Source: Bacteroidota bacterium (GTDB taxonomy: Bacteria; Bacteroidota; JABWAT01). From it: 64,000 nucleotides of DNA. The stretch is from NCBI GenBank assembly GCA_013360915.1, contig JABWAT010000001.1:193259-257258 (forward strand). The letters run 5' to 3'. Under the pieces are notes generated by a model. It saw only the letters and a list, made by a program, of their open reading frames with translations, was not told the DNA's origin and ran no database searches. A program made the position numbers and the translations under genes. Each line of letters starts with the position of its first letter. Within the stretch, counting starts at the first letter, position 1. Shown here one piece after another: positions 9,533 through 20,426 of the stretch.

Positions 9533-10711
9533 ATGCCAGATCCCAATTTTGACCGGATTAAACGCCTTCCCCCTTACGTTTTTGCAGTCGTCAACGAAAA
9601 AAAGTACCAGTTGCGCCGCAATAATGTGGATATCATCGATCTGGGTATGGGAAACCCGGATCTACCCACTCCTGACTTTATTGTAAAAAAACTGGCAGAG
9701 GCAGCCACCAAACCAAAGAACCACCGGTATTCGGTCAGCCGAGGTATTTTTAAACTCCGGGAAGCATTGGCCAACTGGTACCTGAGACGATTCAACGTCA
9801 GCCTGGACCCTGACCGCGAGGTCGTAACCACCATCGGAAGCAAGGAGGGTCTTGCCCACCTGATGCTGGCCTGCCTGGACCGGGGTGATACCGTGCTGGT
9901 TCCCGATCCGACTTACCCGATTCATACCTATGCGGCCGTCATTTCCGGGGCCCAGGTCCACCATGTGGCCATGCCGGCCGATGAAAAGGAATTTTTCGAA
10001 AACATCAAACGGTCCTTTGAAACCACCTGGCCCAAACCCAAAATGATCCTCACCTGTTTTCCCAGCAATCCGACTGCCTATGTCGCCTCGGATGCCTTTT
10101 TCAGGGAACTGGTGGCCTTTGCCCGGTCAAAGGATGTCTGGCTGATCAATGACCAGGCCTATGCCGAGCTGACTTTTGAAGGCGAACCGGTCAGTATACT
10201 TCAGATACCGGGGGCCAAAGACGTGGCCGTTGAGTTTTACACCCTCAGCAAAACCTATAACATGGCTGGCTGGCGGGTCGGATTCTGTGCCGGTAATCCG
10301 CAATTGGTTTCTGCTCTCACCAAGATTAAAAGCTATCTGGATTATGGCATGTTTCAGCCGATTCAGATTGCTGCAACCGTTGCCCTGAACGAAGGCGACC
10401 GGTTTATCCCGGAATTGCGTGAAGTCTACAGGAAGCGCCGTGATTTGCTGGTTGATGGACTTGGAAAATTCGGCTGGACGGTGCCCAGACCCAGTGCAAG
10501 TATGTTTGTCTGGGCTCAGATCCCTGATTTCGCTGCCTCAAAGTTATCGGTGGAATTCTCGTCCCTGGCCCTGGAAAATGCCCGTGTGGCCTTCAGTCCC
10601 GGACTAGGATTTGGCAGCAATGGCGAGGGGTACGTCAGAATTGCCCTTGTCGAAAATGAACATCGGATCAGGCAGGCCATCCGCGGATTGAAAGCATGGA
10701 TGACCCACTGA
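9533..10711 (+). CDS. alaC: Alanine transaminase, AlaC type (fold type I aminotransferase)
   Basis: A PLP enzyme that very probably moves an amino group between glutamate and pyruvate. The 392-residue protein follows E. coli AlaC closely: IKRLPPYVF, DIIDLGMGNPDLPTP, TIGSKEGLAHLMLACLDRGD followed by TVLVPDPTYPIH, and VEFYTLSKTYNMAGWRVGF, in which Lys240 should bind PLP; ARVAFSPGLGFG is near the end. LL-diaminopimelate aminotransferases are related, so substrate is not certain. The ATG at 9533 was chosen because a GGAG sits five bases upstream; a GTG two codons earlier is possible. The 3' end overlaps the next transaminase gene by 16 bases, suggesting coupled expression. Confidence 0.88.
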   Translation: MPDPNFDRIKRLPPYVFAVVNEKKYQLRRNNVDIIDLGMGNPDLPTPDFIVKKLAEAATKPKNHRYSVSRGIFKLREALANWYLRRFNVSLDPDREVVTTIGSKEGLAHLMLACLDRGDTVLVPDPTYPIHTYAAVISGAQVHHVAMPADEKEFFENIKRSFETTWPKPKMILTCFPSNPTAYVASDAFFRELVAFARSKDVWLINDQAYAELTFEGEPVSILQIPGAKDVAVEFYTLSKTYNMAGWRVGFCAGNPQLVSALTKIKSYLDYGMFQPIQIAATVALNEGDRFIPELREVYRKRRDLLVDGLGKFGWTVPRPSASMFVWAQIPDFAASKLSVEFSSLALENARVAFSPGLGFGSNGEGYVRIALVENEHRIRQAIRGLKAWMTH

Positions 10712-11556
10712 GTCAACGGCTGTTTGGCTATTACAATGGTCGTTACCTGCCGACAGAAGACATTCGTCTGCCTGTCTACGATTTGCTGATCCTCAGGGGA
10801 TTGGGTGTTTTCGATTACCTGCGTACGTATCATCGGGTTCCCTTCCTGCTTGATGACCATCTGGAACGGTTTTTCCGATCTGCCGATGAAATGGAAATCG
10901 CCCATGGGATCAGTCCGGACCATCTCCGGGATGTGATTTACCATCTTGCAGCCATTTCCCCATTGCCTGAATCAGCCTTCAGACTGCTTCTGACTCCGGG
11001 AATGGGTGATCACTCGCTGATGCCTGGTCATCCATCACTGGTGGTGCTTACCGAGGCCATTCATCCGTTCCCTGCCCAATGGTATCAAACGGGGATCGCA
11101 GCAAAAACCATTTCCTTCGATCGTTACCGGCCACTTGCAAAATCGGTCATGTACTCACAGGCTGTTCTCGAGCTGGCCCTGGCCAGGCAGGAAGGATTTC
11201 AGGAGGTTATTTATAAAACCGGTGAGTATCTGACAGAGGGCACTACCTGCAATTTGTTTTTTATCCGGGAAAACGAACTGATCACACCTTCCAATCTGGT
11301 TCTGCACGGAACCCGCCGACGGTTTGTAATGAATCTTGCGGGGGACTGTGGGTTTTCGGTTCTTGAAAGACCGGTTTCTATTCATGAGCTCAGTTCTTTC
11401 CAGGAATGCTTCATCACCAGTACCACACGGGAAATTCTTCCGGTCTGCTCCATTGACCACCAAACCATTGGCAGTGGCAAACCAGGTCCGGTCACCCGGA
11501 TGCTGCATCAGACCTATACTGCCCGGGTAATGAAAGAGTCCGGAACTCCATCCTGA
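10696..11556 (+). CDS. Class IV PLP aminotransferase (branched-chain, D-amino-acid or aminodeoxychorismate lyase type)
   Basis: This 286-residue fold-type-IV PLP enzyme has YYNGRYLPTEDIRLPVYDLL at the N terminus, Lys149 in RPLAKSVMYSQAV as the probable PLP lysine, the glutamate in GEYLTEGTTCNLFFI for pyridine-nitrogen contact, and ECFITSTTREILPV toward the end. The family contains IlvE, D-alanine aminotransferase and PabC, and these motifs do not decide between them. It overlaps the AlaC-type gene by 16 bases, so the two are probably co-translated. Pairing with an alanine transaminase would fit a role in alanine or branched-chain amino-acid balance, but that is inference. Confidence 0.8.
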   Translation: MDDPLSQRLFGYYNGRYLPTEDIRLPVYDLLILRGLGVFDYLRTYHRVPFLLDDHLERFFRSADEMEIAHGISPDHLRDVIYHLAAISPLPESAFRLLLTPGMGDHSLMPGHPSLVVLTEAIHPFPAQWYQTGIAAKTISFDRYRPLAKSVMYSQAVLELALARQEGFQEVIYKTGEYLTEGTTCNLFFIRENELITPSNLVLHGTRRRFVMNLAGDCGFSVLERPVSIHELSSFQECFITSTTREILPVCSIDHQTIGSGKPGPVTRMLHQTYTARVMKESGTPS

Positions 11557-11593
11557 AAATTTACTGTTCCATTTCTAAAACAATGGAGCAGTT

Positions 11594-11962
11594 ATGAAAA
11601 CACCTGTCGATATTCCAGTGGCTCCCTACCGGGTGCTTGAGGCCATTTGGTACGCAGACCAGATACCAACATTGAATGAATCGGCCTTCCATTATCCATA
11701 CCTTCCGCAGATGGAAGTCCCGCTCGGCGAAAAAAGTGCAAAAAAAGCCCTGCGGAAAATGACTGGAACCCGCCTGGAATTCACCGTTGAAACACCGGAT
11801 GGACACTCGGCCAGCATTGAAGTTCAGGCCATCCCCATCCGGAAGAATGTGTCACGGTTAACGTGGTCGATGCCCTCTGGTAACCTGAATGGTTCAACCG
11901 ACCATGTCAGACATTGGATGGATTCACGGCTTACCCAGATCAGTTCGCACTTCGGTTCCTGA
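11594..11962 (+). CDS. Hypothetical protein, 122 residues
   Basis: No family was recognised. The protein has no signal peptide and no membrane segment, so it is probably cytoplasmic. It contains aromatic and acidic residues at the N terminus (YRVLEAIWYADQIP) and a basic middle (GEKSAKKALRKMTGTRLEF), followed by beta-strand-like alternation. A GGAG lies eight bases before the ATG, which supports translation. It follows the class IV aminotransferase by 37 bases and is convergent with the next small gene, with a hairpin at the junction. Confidence 0.6.
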   Translation: MKTPVDIPVAPYRVLEAIWYADQIPTLNESAFHYPYLPQMEVPLGEKSAKKALRKMTGTRLEFTVETPDGHSASIEVQAIPIRKNVSRLTWSMPSGNLNGSTDHVRHWMDSRLTQISSHFGS

Positions 11963-11963
11963 G

Positions 11964-12404
11964 TCAGTCGGGACGATCATCCCAATGACGGGCTGATCGT
12001 TTCTGATCAATGGGCAGAAACCAGGCCGGTCCATTGTCGGACGGACTCTCCCTCAAACCCGGAAACTCCGGATGGTAATTGGTGACCGGTTGTTGCAGAA
12101 TGGTCAGACCTGCCGCTTTTCCATCTGCAAGCAACAAATCAGAGACCGATCCGATGATGAAAGGAATGGTCTCACCAGACCATCCGGTTTTTTCGCCGGC
12201 TATCACCAATCTGGCCTGAATCACCTTCCCCTCCTGGCGGTAGCCCACGTAGAAATGTCCGGCCGGTTCGTCATTAAGCAGAATGATAAAGTGCCACCGG
12301 ATATCAAAACCGGGCAGATGTGGTTTTCCCGGATTTTGTGCCGGTTTCCACCTGTCCGTCAGGCGAAGCCGGGTTTCCCCGGTGATAGTATGAGAGATGA
12401 CCAT
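11964..12404 (-). CDS. Hypothetical protein, 146 residues
   Basis: No family was recognised. The frame fits the space between two plus-strand genes, and its stop is one base from the stop of the convergent neighbour. The middle (HFIILLNDEPAGHFYVGYR then VIQARLVIAG) has the strand pattern of an N-acetyltransferase-like fold, but no acetyl-CoA loop can be seen, so no function is claimed. An overlapping plus-strand frame (12072-12479) was considered less likely because its composition is poor and it runs through the aconitase promoter. Confidence 0.5.
   Translation of the reverse strand: MVISHTITGETRLRLTDRWKPAQNPGKPHLPGFDIRWHFIILLNDEPAGHFYVGYRQEGKVIQARLVIAGEKTGWSGETIPFIIGSVSDLLLADGKAAGLTILQQPVTNYHPEFPGLRESPSDNGPAWFLPIDQKRSARHWDDRPD
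11974..11999. terminator. Hairpin at the convergent junction of two hypothetical genes
   Basis: CGATCA pairs with TGATCG, then after a one-base mismatch CCC pairs with GGG around AATGAC. On the plus strand it is followed by TTTCT. It could act as a weak terminator for the upstream plus-strand genes; it lies inside the last codons of the minus-strand gene. Confidence 0.4.
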
Positions 12405-12421
12405 GAATACCCCGTCAGGAC

Positions 12422-12453
12422 GTTGGTTTACGACCGGTTCACTATTAATTTTA
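12422..12453 (+). promoter_or_regulatory. Candidate aconitase promoter
   Basis: GTTG (12422-12425), exactly 20 bases, TAATTTTA (12446-12453), about 38 bases before the ATG. AGGA occurs about seven bases before the start codon. Confidence 0.45.
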
Positions 12454-12491
12454 AGATTTTAACCATAAACCGAATTTAAACAGGAAACATC

Positions 12492-14756
<2,265 letters not shown>

Positions 14757-14765
14757 TTCAAAGCG

Positions 14766-14799
14766 TTTCTGATCCCGGGGACTCTTCCGGGATCAGAAA
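14766..14799. terminator. Long perfect hairpin between convergent genes (aconitase and barrel protein)
   Basis: TTTCTGATCCCGG and CCGGGATCAGAAA form a perfect 13-bp stem with an 8-base loop. It starts 10 bases after the aconitase stop and contains the stop codon of the minus-strand gene at 14793. U-tracts on either side are weak, but position and strength suggest a bidirectional terminator or 3'-end stabiliser. Confidence 0.7.
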
Positions 14800-16691
14800 T
14801 TCCATCTGATCTGGATTGTTGCATCCTGACTCAACCCTGGTTTAACGGAGGAACCGGCATTCAGCACATCCGTCACCCGGGTCAATCCCCACTTGACAGA
14901 AACCGAAGGCCAGGGGTCCTCACTGATCGTAAACAACGCCGAATAACGGACTCCTTTCTGATACAATGCCCTGAAAACCATCAGACCCGGAACTTCAGGA
15001 TCTGAAATAAATGGCCTGACCGTTGCATCATTCACAACAAACCAGCTCATCTGACTGACTGCACTCCACCATGAATCAGGGGTCGTCGTCAGCCGGATGG
15101 TGATGGCAGTACCCTCTTTTGATTGAGTGACATTTTTAAGAAAGTCCCATCTGAATAGTACCACATTGGTTTCCCCGAAGGATTGTTTCCAGGAAACCTT
15201 CCACTTTCTCCTTTCTGCTGGTTCCGGTCCTTTGTCTGCAGATAAAGCCATTCCCAACCGGCAATCGCTGTTTTTTCCGGTCCGGAATGTGCCTGAGATG
15301 ATCCAGTCCGAGCCGGAAGCCCGGCTGTTCTGACCGGGATCCGGGTAAATCTGTTCCCATCGGTCCAGTATCACAGCTGCTTTCCAGCCGACCGTCCGGT
15401 AGTCAAGACCGGTATATAAGCCAGCCTCATTCCCAGTCAAAGGGTTTCCCTCCGAAAGCATGCCAGAATAAAGCGACGGTTCGGTCACTCCCAGGTATCG
15501 GGTCATAACCATCGACCGGAATCCAGCGGGCAACTGCACCAACCAGGCAGCAGTCCCCGACCATTGTCGTTCAGAAAACAACCACTCGCCCGCCAGATGA
15601 TTTCCGGGAGCCCTGTGCTGAAAGGCACCACCCCATCCCGTCTGGTTTCCGGGTTTCAGACTTCCCTTCTTCCTGACCGGACTGATATCCTGCAGTTTCT
15701 CCGTAGCCACTCCGGATTGATACTCCTTTCTGAAAGCATGAATCTGAATTTCCCCGGATGAAAACTGGTAGCCAATCCAACCGAACTGAATGGATTCGAT
15801 AAGTTTTGCCCTTCTTTCAATTTCTGTTTCGGTGACATGCAGACCATCGGTATCGGGATGAAGGAAAACGTTCTGCGGCTGATCCTGCAGCCTGTATCCG
15901 TATCCATCCACCCGACGGTGGGACAAACCCATTGCCAGATGCCATTGTTTCCATCCGGTTTCAGATGCAAAACCAAAGGCTCCGGCTCCTTCAAAGGAAC
16001 CGCTCCAGGGTTGAATGGTCGTTTTCCAGCTTTGCGGAACCGTCAGCAATTGGTCGCTTTTCATGGGCGGATAGGCCGACCCCCAGGCAAGACCTGCACC
16101 AAATCGCGGGCGGAAATGTCCAAGGGTCACAGACCGGATCCAACCCTTTTCAGACTGATAATGAACATAACCCACCAGATGATCGGCGAAACGGGATTCA
16201 CCCGGATCTCTTTCGGCCGTCATTCCGGCCGACCAGTTTTGAAAGAAACGGGAACGAATGGTGGTTACCTGCCGGTAATCGGTCCATTGATCAGAAAGTC
16301 CGGAGGAGGTTGTCCGGTGTGACAGGAGTGTCTGACCGGGAGTTTTCAGCTGACACAGACCATCCTGGTTCCATAGCAGGTGACTGGCCCAAACCGGATC
16401 CACGCCAGGAATGGAGGCCAGATCTGCTTCCGATCTGATGGGAGAAAGAAACCGGTAGCGATAGATGCTATCCACCGAAGCTCTTCCGTCTGGGGTTGCC
16501 CACCTGATCAGTTCTGAGTAAGAAGCTGTGTTCAGATTAAACCAGTTTTCATCACCGGATTCTTCTTCATAAAGGGCGGATTGGCCTGACCGATCAAACA
16601 AGGCATCCTCATCCACCTGAATGGTTTGGGGAAAACCTTCTGAGCAGAAAAGCACCGCCATCAGGAAAAACCCGAATCGGATGCAAGACAT
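14793..16691 (-). CDS. Helix-hairpin-helix outer-membrane beta-barrel-like protein
   Basis: The 632-residue exported protein starts with a signal peptide (cleavage probably after GFPQ). Residues about 50-115 hold ComEA-like HhH motifs (WFNLNTASYSELIRWATPDG and SEADLASIPGVDPVWASHLL). The rest alternates aromatic strands and turns like an outer-membrane barrel, including LGHFRPRFGAGLAWG. Proteins with this HhH-plus-barrel layout are known in Bacteroidota and are usually left without a function. A second HhH protein of ComEA type is encoded at 58494. It precedes... the next minus-strand neighbour upstream is rsmE, 18 bases away, so it may be the last gene of that transcript. Confidence 0.72.
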   Translation of the reverse strand: MSCIRFGFFLMAVLFCSEGFPQTIQVDEDALFDRSGQSALYEEESGDENWFNLNTASYSELIRWATPDGRASVDSIYRYRFLSPIRSEADLASIPGVDPVWASHLLWNQDGLCQLKTPGQTLLSHRTTSSGLSDQWTDYRQVTTIRSRFFQNWSAGMTAERDPGESRFADHLVGYVHYQSEKGWIRSVTLGHFRPRFGAGLAWGSAYPPMKSDQLLTVPQSWKTTIQPWSGSFEGAGAFGFASETGWKQWHLAMGLSHRRVDGYGYRLQDQPQNVFLHPDTDGLHVTETEIERRAKLIESIQFGWIGYQFSSGEIQIHAFRKEYQSGVATEKLQDISPVRKKGSLKPGNQTGWGGAFQHRAPGNHLAGEWLFSERQWSGTAAWLVQLPAGFRSMVMTRYLGVTEPSLYSGMLSEGNPLTGNEAGLYTGLDYRTVGWKAAVILDRWEQIYPDPGQNSRASGSDWIISGTFRTGKNSDCRLGMALSADKGPEPAERRKWKVSWKQSFGETNVVLFRWDFLKNVTQSKEGTAITIRLTTTPDSWWSAVSQMSWFVVNDATVRPFISDPEVPGLMVFRALYQKGVRYSALFTISEDPWPSVSVKWGLTRVTDVLNAGSSVKPGLSQDATIQIRWNF

Positions 16692-16709
16692 AAAAGTGGT
16701 AAAGTTTAC

Positions 16710-17429
16710 TTACGGGATCGTTTGCTGGAAAAGGGCTGAACAGGCGACCAGAACGGCCGTTTCGGTTCTCAGGCGGGTCGGGCCCAGGTAAAGTGCCCTC
16801 CAGCCATTCGAAGTTCCGAAGGCCAGATCTGCCTCGGACCATCCCCCTTCCGGACCGAAAAATACAAAAATATCTTCAGGTTCTGAAACAGGAACTTTCC
16901 GGATGTTTTCTGAGGATTCCAGGCGCTTCTCATGCGCGATCCAGGCTGAAGGATTGGATCCGGTTAAAGACGGAAGTTCTTCAAAATGGGAAAAGCCGAT
17001 GATTGGCAACCAGGACCCGAGTGACTGGTTCATGGCGGAAACAGCCAGTTTCTCCCAGCGGTCCGCCCTGAAATTTCCTTTTACGGTTCTGGAGGATTCA
17101 ATTGCAACAATCCGGTGAACCTGCATTTCAGTCAGTTTTTCAATCACCCAATCCAGACGTGCAGGCTGTTTGAGTAATCCGATTCCCACAGTCAGCCGGC
17201 ATGGCCAGACCGGTTCTACCTTCGCTGCAGAGACCACCTGTGCGACCGCTTCTTTTTTTGAAGCATGGGTAAGCACACATTCTGATCGGGTTCCCCTGCC
17301 GTCTGCCAGCCAGAACCGGTCCCCCACAACCATTCTCGACACACGGATGGCGTGATGATGCTGCTCATCCGATAGGCGGAAACCGGATTGAACGGGATAA
17401 ATTACCGGGTCGTAAAACTGATCCGCCAT
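16710..17429 (-). CDS. rsmE: 16S rRNA (uracil-1498-N3)-methyltransferase RsmE
   Basis: A SPOUT methyltransferase that methylates U1498 of 16S rRNA. The N-terminal PUA-like part reads HHAIRVSRMVVGDRFWLADG; the C-terminal SAM-binding knot reads FFGPEGGWSEADLAF and LGPTRLRTETAVLVACSALF, the standard RsmE signatures. The ATG at 17427-17429 was chosen: it overlaps the stop of the upstream BamA-like gene by one base (TGATG), which suggests translational coupling, and gives the expected 239 residues. An in-frame start nine codons upstream lies inside that gene. Confidence 0.95.
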   Translation of the reverse strand: MADQFYDPVIYPVQSGFRLSDEQHHHAIRVSRMVVGDRFWLADGRGTRSECVLTHASKKEAVAQVVSAAKVEPVWPCRLTVGIGLLKQPARLDWVIEKLTEMQVHRIVAIESSRTVKGNFRADRWEKLAVSAMNQSLGSWLPIIGFSHFEELPSLTGSNPSAWIAHEKRLESSENIRKVPVSEPEDIFVFFGPEGGWSEADLAFGTSNGWRALYLGPTRLRTETAVLVACSALFQQTIP

Positions 17430-18841
17430 CAGAATGCAGTTCCTGAGCTGATCCAAAACGTCAGATCACCCTGCTGATTAAAGGCCATCTCGGCCTTATA
17501 ATTGAGCGAGTAAGGTAAAATCAGGTTAAAGGAAATTCCTGCACCCATCAGCGGCCGTTCATAATAACGGATCAGATCCTCTCGCTTCAGATAGTCCATC
17601 AGAGCCGGATATACCTCTCCGGGTTCTTTGACCCAGCCGGCATCGACGAACGCAGATGCATACAATCCCCACCGGAATTCTCTGAACTGATCGATAGGCA
17701 TCCATTGAATAGTAAATGTGTAAGGAGTCACCAATGGTGTCCTGAGTTCTGCCTTCGCCACGATCCGGTTCACATTCTGAAGTATCATGGACTGATATCC
17801 CCTGATCTGGGTATCCTTACCGACATAGGAATGATGATAGAATGGAATTTCCCTGCCGATTCCGGTTTCATAATTCACCATTGCCGCCAGAGTCAGCCAA
17901 TCCTCCAGCGGGTGGTAAATCCTTGCATCGGCAATAAATAAACCGAATGTGGCCCCGGTATTGGTTTCCAGGTAGTGACTCAGATAGGCAGACTGAAGGT
18001 AACCGTTCATGGCCACTTCAGATGAATTACGCGTATTTCGTTGCCAGGAAACATTAATTCCAACGTTCTGGTCAATGGCCGGACCTGCATTCAGGAGGTT
18101 CACCCTCCCATCCGGATCATTTCCGTTGGTAACCACCTGTTTGTATTCACCAGCCATCCCATAAACGGTGTAAGGGCTATATCTGTGAAAAATTCCCGAT
18201 GAAACCGTTATGGAATTATTATTCGATCTGGAGTTATCAACCTTGCCGCCCAATTTTTTATTCACATCACCTGTCTGCAGGATCAGGTTAAATGTCCAAT
18301 GCAATGATGTTGAATAAAACGGATTGGGATTCACCATGTTCACCGAAAAAAACCGGTCCGATCCCAGCTGAAGTTTCGTTTTCAGGAAGATGTTTCTGCC
18401 GGCAATGTTGGTATGATAAAACCCGATACCATAACTGAAATTGGTGTAACTATCAGTATCGAGAACGCTTTTACCCTCTTCGGTTTTGATGGTTAACAAA
18501 GGGTATACCAGCCAGAACCAACGTTCCGTCACAGTAAAAATGAGGTGATAGCCATCCTGTGAGGTTTCAGGAACAGTTCGCCAGGTAACAGAAGTAAACA
18601 GGTTTAACGAATAGATCCGGTCTGCGAAATAGGCGATCTGCCGCTCATTCACAGTTTCGCCTGGCTTAAGAGCCACTTCGCGCAGGATGATATAATCCCG
18701 GGTCTGGGTATTTCCCTCCACCGTTACTGACAAAATGCGGCGACTGAGACCGGGTGATGGACTGCCTGAAACGGATCCGGAACTATCTGAAAAAACCGGG
18801 AACAATCCGGTCCAGAGTAAAAGTAAAATCATGGGAAGCAA
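17429..18841 (-). CDS. BamA/TamA-like outer-membrane protein with one POTRA domain
   Basis: After a signal peptide (MLPMILLLLWTGLFPVFS), residues about 33-110 form one POTRA-like domain (RRILSVTVEGNTQTRDYIIL, then LKPGETVNERQIAYFADRIY). The remaining residues alternate as a beta barrel, with VGKDTQIRGYQSMIL near residue 345, matching the RGY-type motif of Omp85 proteins, and a C-terminal strand ending in phenylalanine. At 470 residues it is much shorter than BamA (five POTRAs, about 800 residues), so it is an accessory Omp85-family protein rather than the main assembly factor. Its stop overlaps the rsmE start. Confidence 0.78.
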   Translation of the reverse strand: MLPMILLLLWTGLFPVFSDSSGSVSGSPSPGLSRRILSVTVEGNTQTRDYIILREVALKPGETVNERQIAYFADRIYSLNLFTSVTWRTVPETSQDGYHLIFTVTERWFWLVYPLLTIKTEEGKSVLDTDSYTNFSYGIGFYHTNIAGRNIFLKTKLQLGSDRFFSVNMVNPNPFYSTSLHWTFNLILQTGDVNKKLGGKVDNSRSNNNSITVSSGIFHRYSPYTVYGMAGEYKQVVTNGNDPDGRVNLLNAGPAIDQNVGINVSWQRNTRNSSEVAMNGYLQSAYLSHYLETNTGATFGLFIADARIYHPLEDWLTLAAMVNYETGIGREIPFYHHSYVGKDTQIRGYQSMILQNVNRIVAKAELRTPLVTPYTFTIQWMPIDQFREFRWGLYASAFVDAGWVKEPGEVYPALMDYLKREDLIRYYERPLMGAGISFNLILPYSLNYKAEMAFNQQGDLTFWISSGTAF

Positions 18842-18871
18842 AGATACTTGGGAATCAGGTGCCGAGTGAAA

Positions 18872-20344
18872 TCAGCGGGACAGAATACGTAAAACCGATC
18901 GGAGACCTTCGGAATCAAGGTTTCCGTAAGTCAGGATCAGATCCTGCCGTCTTTGATCAAACAAGTGGTATGCGACCGTTCTTCGGGAATGATACGGAAC
19001 TGCTATGGCTGATTCCAGCACGGGAGAGGCGGTAATCAGTGAAGAAGAGCTTCCCCCGAAGGCGATCATCGATTTTTCTGACCTTTTAATCAGAATCTCC
19101 GGGAGACCATCACCATCAAAATCGGCCGCAGCAGAGAGAAAAACGGGTTTAAAATAGTTCTTATTCAGGTCAATCTGCTGATTCACATCCTTTTCGAGGG
19201 AGGGTGTGCTGCTGAACTTGCCATTTTTCTGAATATGGAATTTGTAAACTGCTTTTGCATCACTGTTGACCAGGTTACTAAGGAAATTCCCCATGGAAAC
19301 GGACATTTCCATTACCACCACGTCGGTTCGGTTATCATTATTCAGATCGGCCAGTTCAAAATCCACCACCAAGGCCTCTGATACAATCCGCTGATCGGGT
19401 GTGGCTGGCAAACTGAACTGGTTTTTGTCGGCCCGTCCATAGTAAAAATCAATGGAAAGCCGGTTGGTAATGATATCGCGCGGCTGACGCCTTTCCACAA
19501 CCACATCCGGCACGTCATCATTGTTCAGGTCCGAGACCGATCCGATGTTGACCGTTTCATTTTCACCACGGTTAAACCGGACCGAAACACCGGGTCCCTT
19601 ATCGGGAGTTTTAGCAAAATCATTGAGCCGGACCCAATGAATCTGATCTCTGAATACCAGAAATACTGATTGGGGAAGGCTGGATCCGCCGGAAACCAGC
19701 CCCGGATAGCTCAACGACACATCGGTTCCCACGGTGGATGAATTGTGCGTGACCGACACCGGGGGATCAAAGCTCAGATACGATTTGTCGGCTGTCAGGT
19801 TTTTTTTCATGACCGGTGTCATCAGAACCAGACCCGAGGTTTCCAGAATGAGGAGCTGATCAACGCCATTCTGTTTCACCGGATTTTTCAAAGTCAGTTT
19901 TGGGAGGTGATGGATGTCGGGATTCTGCAGGAAGAAAGAGATGGCTGACAGAATTTTGATGGATTCTTTCAGAACCAATCCGTCTTTCAGGACGCCCACC
20001 TCGACTGTGGATGCAGAAACCAGCACAATTTCAGGTTTTTCGTCCCCGGTCAGATTGGCAAGATCATAGCCGATAATTTCAGGATCGATGATCAGTATCT
20101 GGTTTGGTTCTGCCAGATAGCCACCCTGCGTCTGAAGAAACAGTGCCAGATACCGGTTTACCTGTCCGTTTTTCTGGGTGATGTAATAGGAAACCAGAAT
20201 ATCGGGTTTTGAATCGCCGTTGAGATCATCGACATGATAATCGGTGATGGTCCCTCTGACCTTCAGATCGGTCACCGACAGTTTGTTCTGAGACAAACCC
20301 GTGAACGGAACCAGAAGTAAAAACAAGACCCAAAGTTGGTTCAT
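18872..20344 (-). CDS. Secreted FG-GAP/VCBS repeat protein
   Basis: A 490-residue exported protein with signal peptide MNQLWVLFLLLVPFTGLSQ. Calcium-loop-like repeats typical of FG-GAP beta-propellers are visible: VDDLNGDSKPDILVSYY near residue 37, SDLNNDDVPDVVVERR, ADLNNDNRTDVVVME and ADFDGDGLPEILIKRS. No C-terminal T9SS sorting domain was seen, so it may stay in the periplasm or be anchored another way. It lies 82 bases after gcvP on the same strand, with a large hairpin in that gap, and 30 bases before the BamA-like gene. Function unknown. Confidence 0.75.
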   Translation of the reverse strand: MNQLWVLFLLLVPFTGLSQNKLSVTDLKVRGTITDYHVDDLNGDSKPDILVSYYITQKNGQVNRYLALFLQTQGGYLAEPNQILIIDPEIIGYDLANLTGDEKPEIVLVSASTVEVGVLKDGLVLKESIKILSAISFFLQNPDIHHLPKLTLKNPVKQNGVDQLLILETSGLVLMTPVMKKNLTADKSYLSFDPPVSVTHNSSTVGTDVSLSYPGLVSGGSSLPQSVFLVFRDQIHWVRLNDFAKTPDKGPGVSVRFNRGENETVNIGSVSDLNNDDVPDVVVERRQPRDIITNRLSIDFYYGRADKNQFSLPATPDQRIVSEALVVDFELADLNNDNRTDVVVMEMSVSMGNFLSNLVNSDAKAVYKFHIQKNGKFSSTPSLEKDVNQQIDLNKNYFKPVFLSAAADFDGDGLPEILIKRSEKSMIAFGGSSSSLITASPVLESAIAVPYHSRRTVAYHLFDQRRQDLILTYGNLDSEGLRSVLRILSR

Positions 20345-20353
20345 CAGAGTGGT

Positions 20354-20406
20354 GAAACCTTTCGCCCGGTAAAGGTCCTTTTACGGGAGGACCTTACCAG
20401 GGTTTC
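20354..20406 (-). other. Large interrupted hairpin between gcvP and the FG-GAP gene
   Basis: GAAACC pairs with GGTTTC; inside these, GGTAAAGGTCC pairs with GGACCTTACC (one bulged A) around a 10-base loop. A run of seven A follows on the plus strand, which on the minus-strand transcript is a U run before, not after, the hairpin. It is therefore not an ordinary terminator for gcvP; it may be an RNA-processing or stability element or a leader structure of the FG-GAP gene. Confidence 0.5.
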
Positions 20407-20426
20407 AAAAAAATACCAGTGACGGT

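Noticed and set aside
12072-12479. 135-residue plus-strand frame upstream of aconitase
   Set aside because: It overlaps both the minus-strand hypothetical gene and the aconitase promoter-like boxes; low-quality composition.
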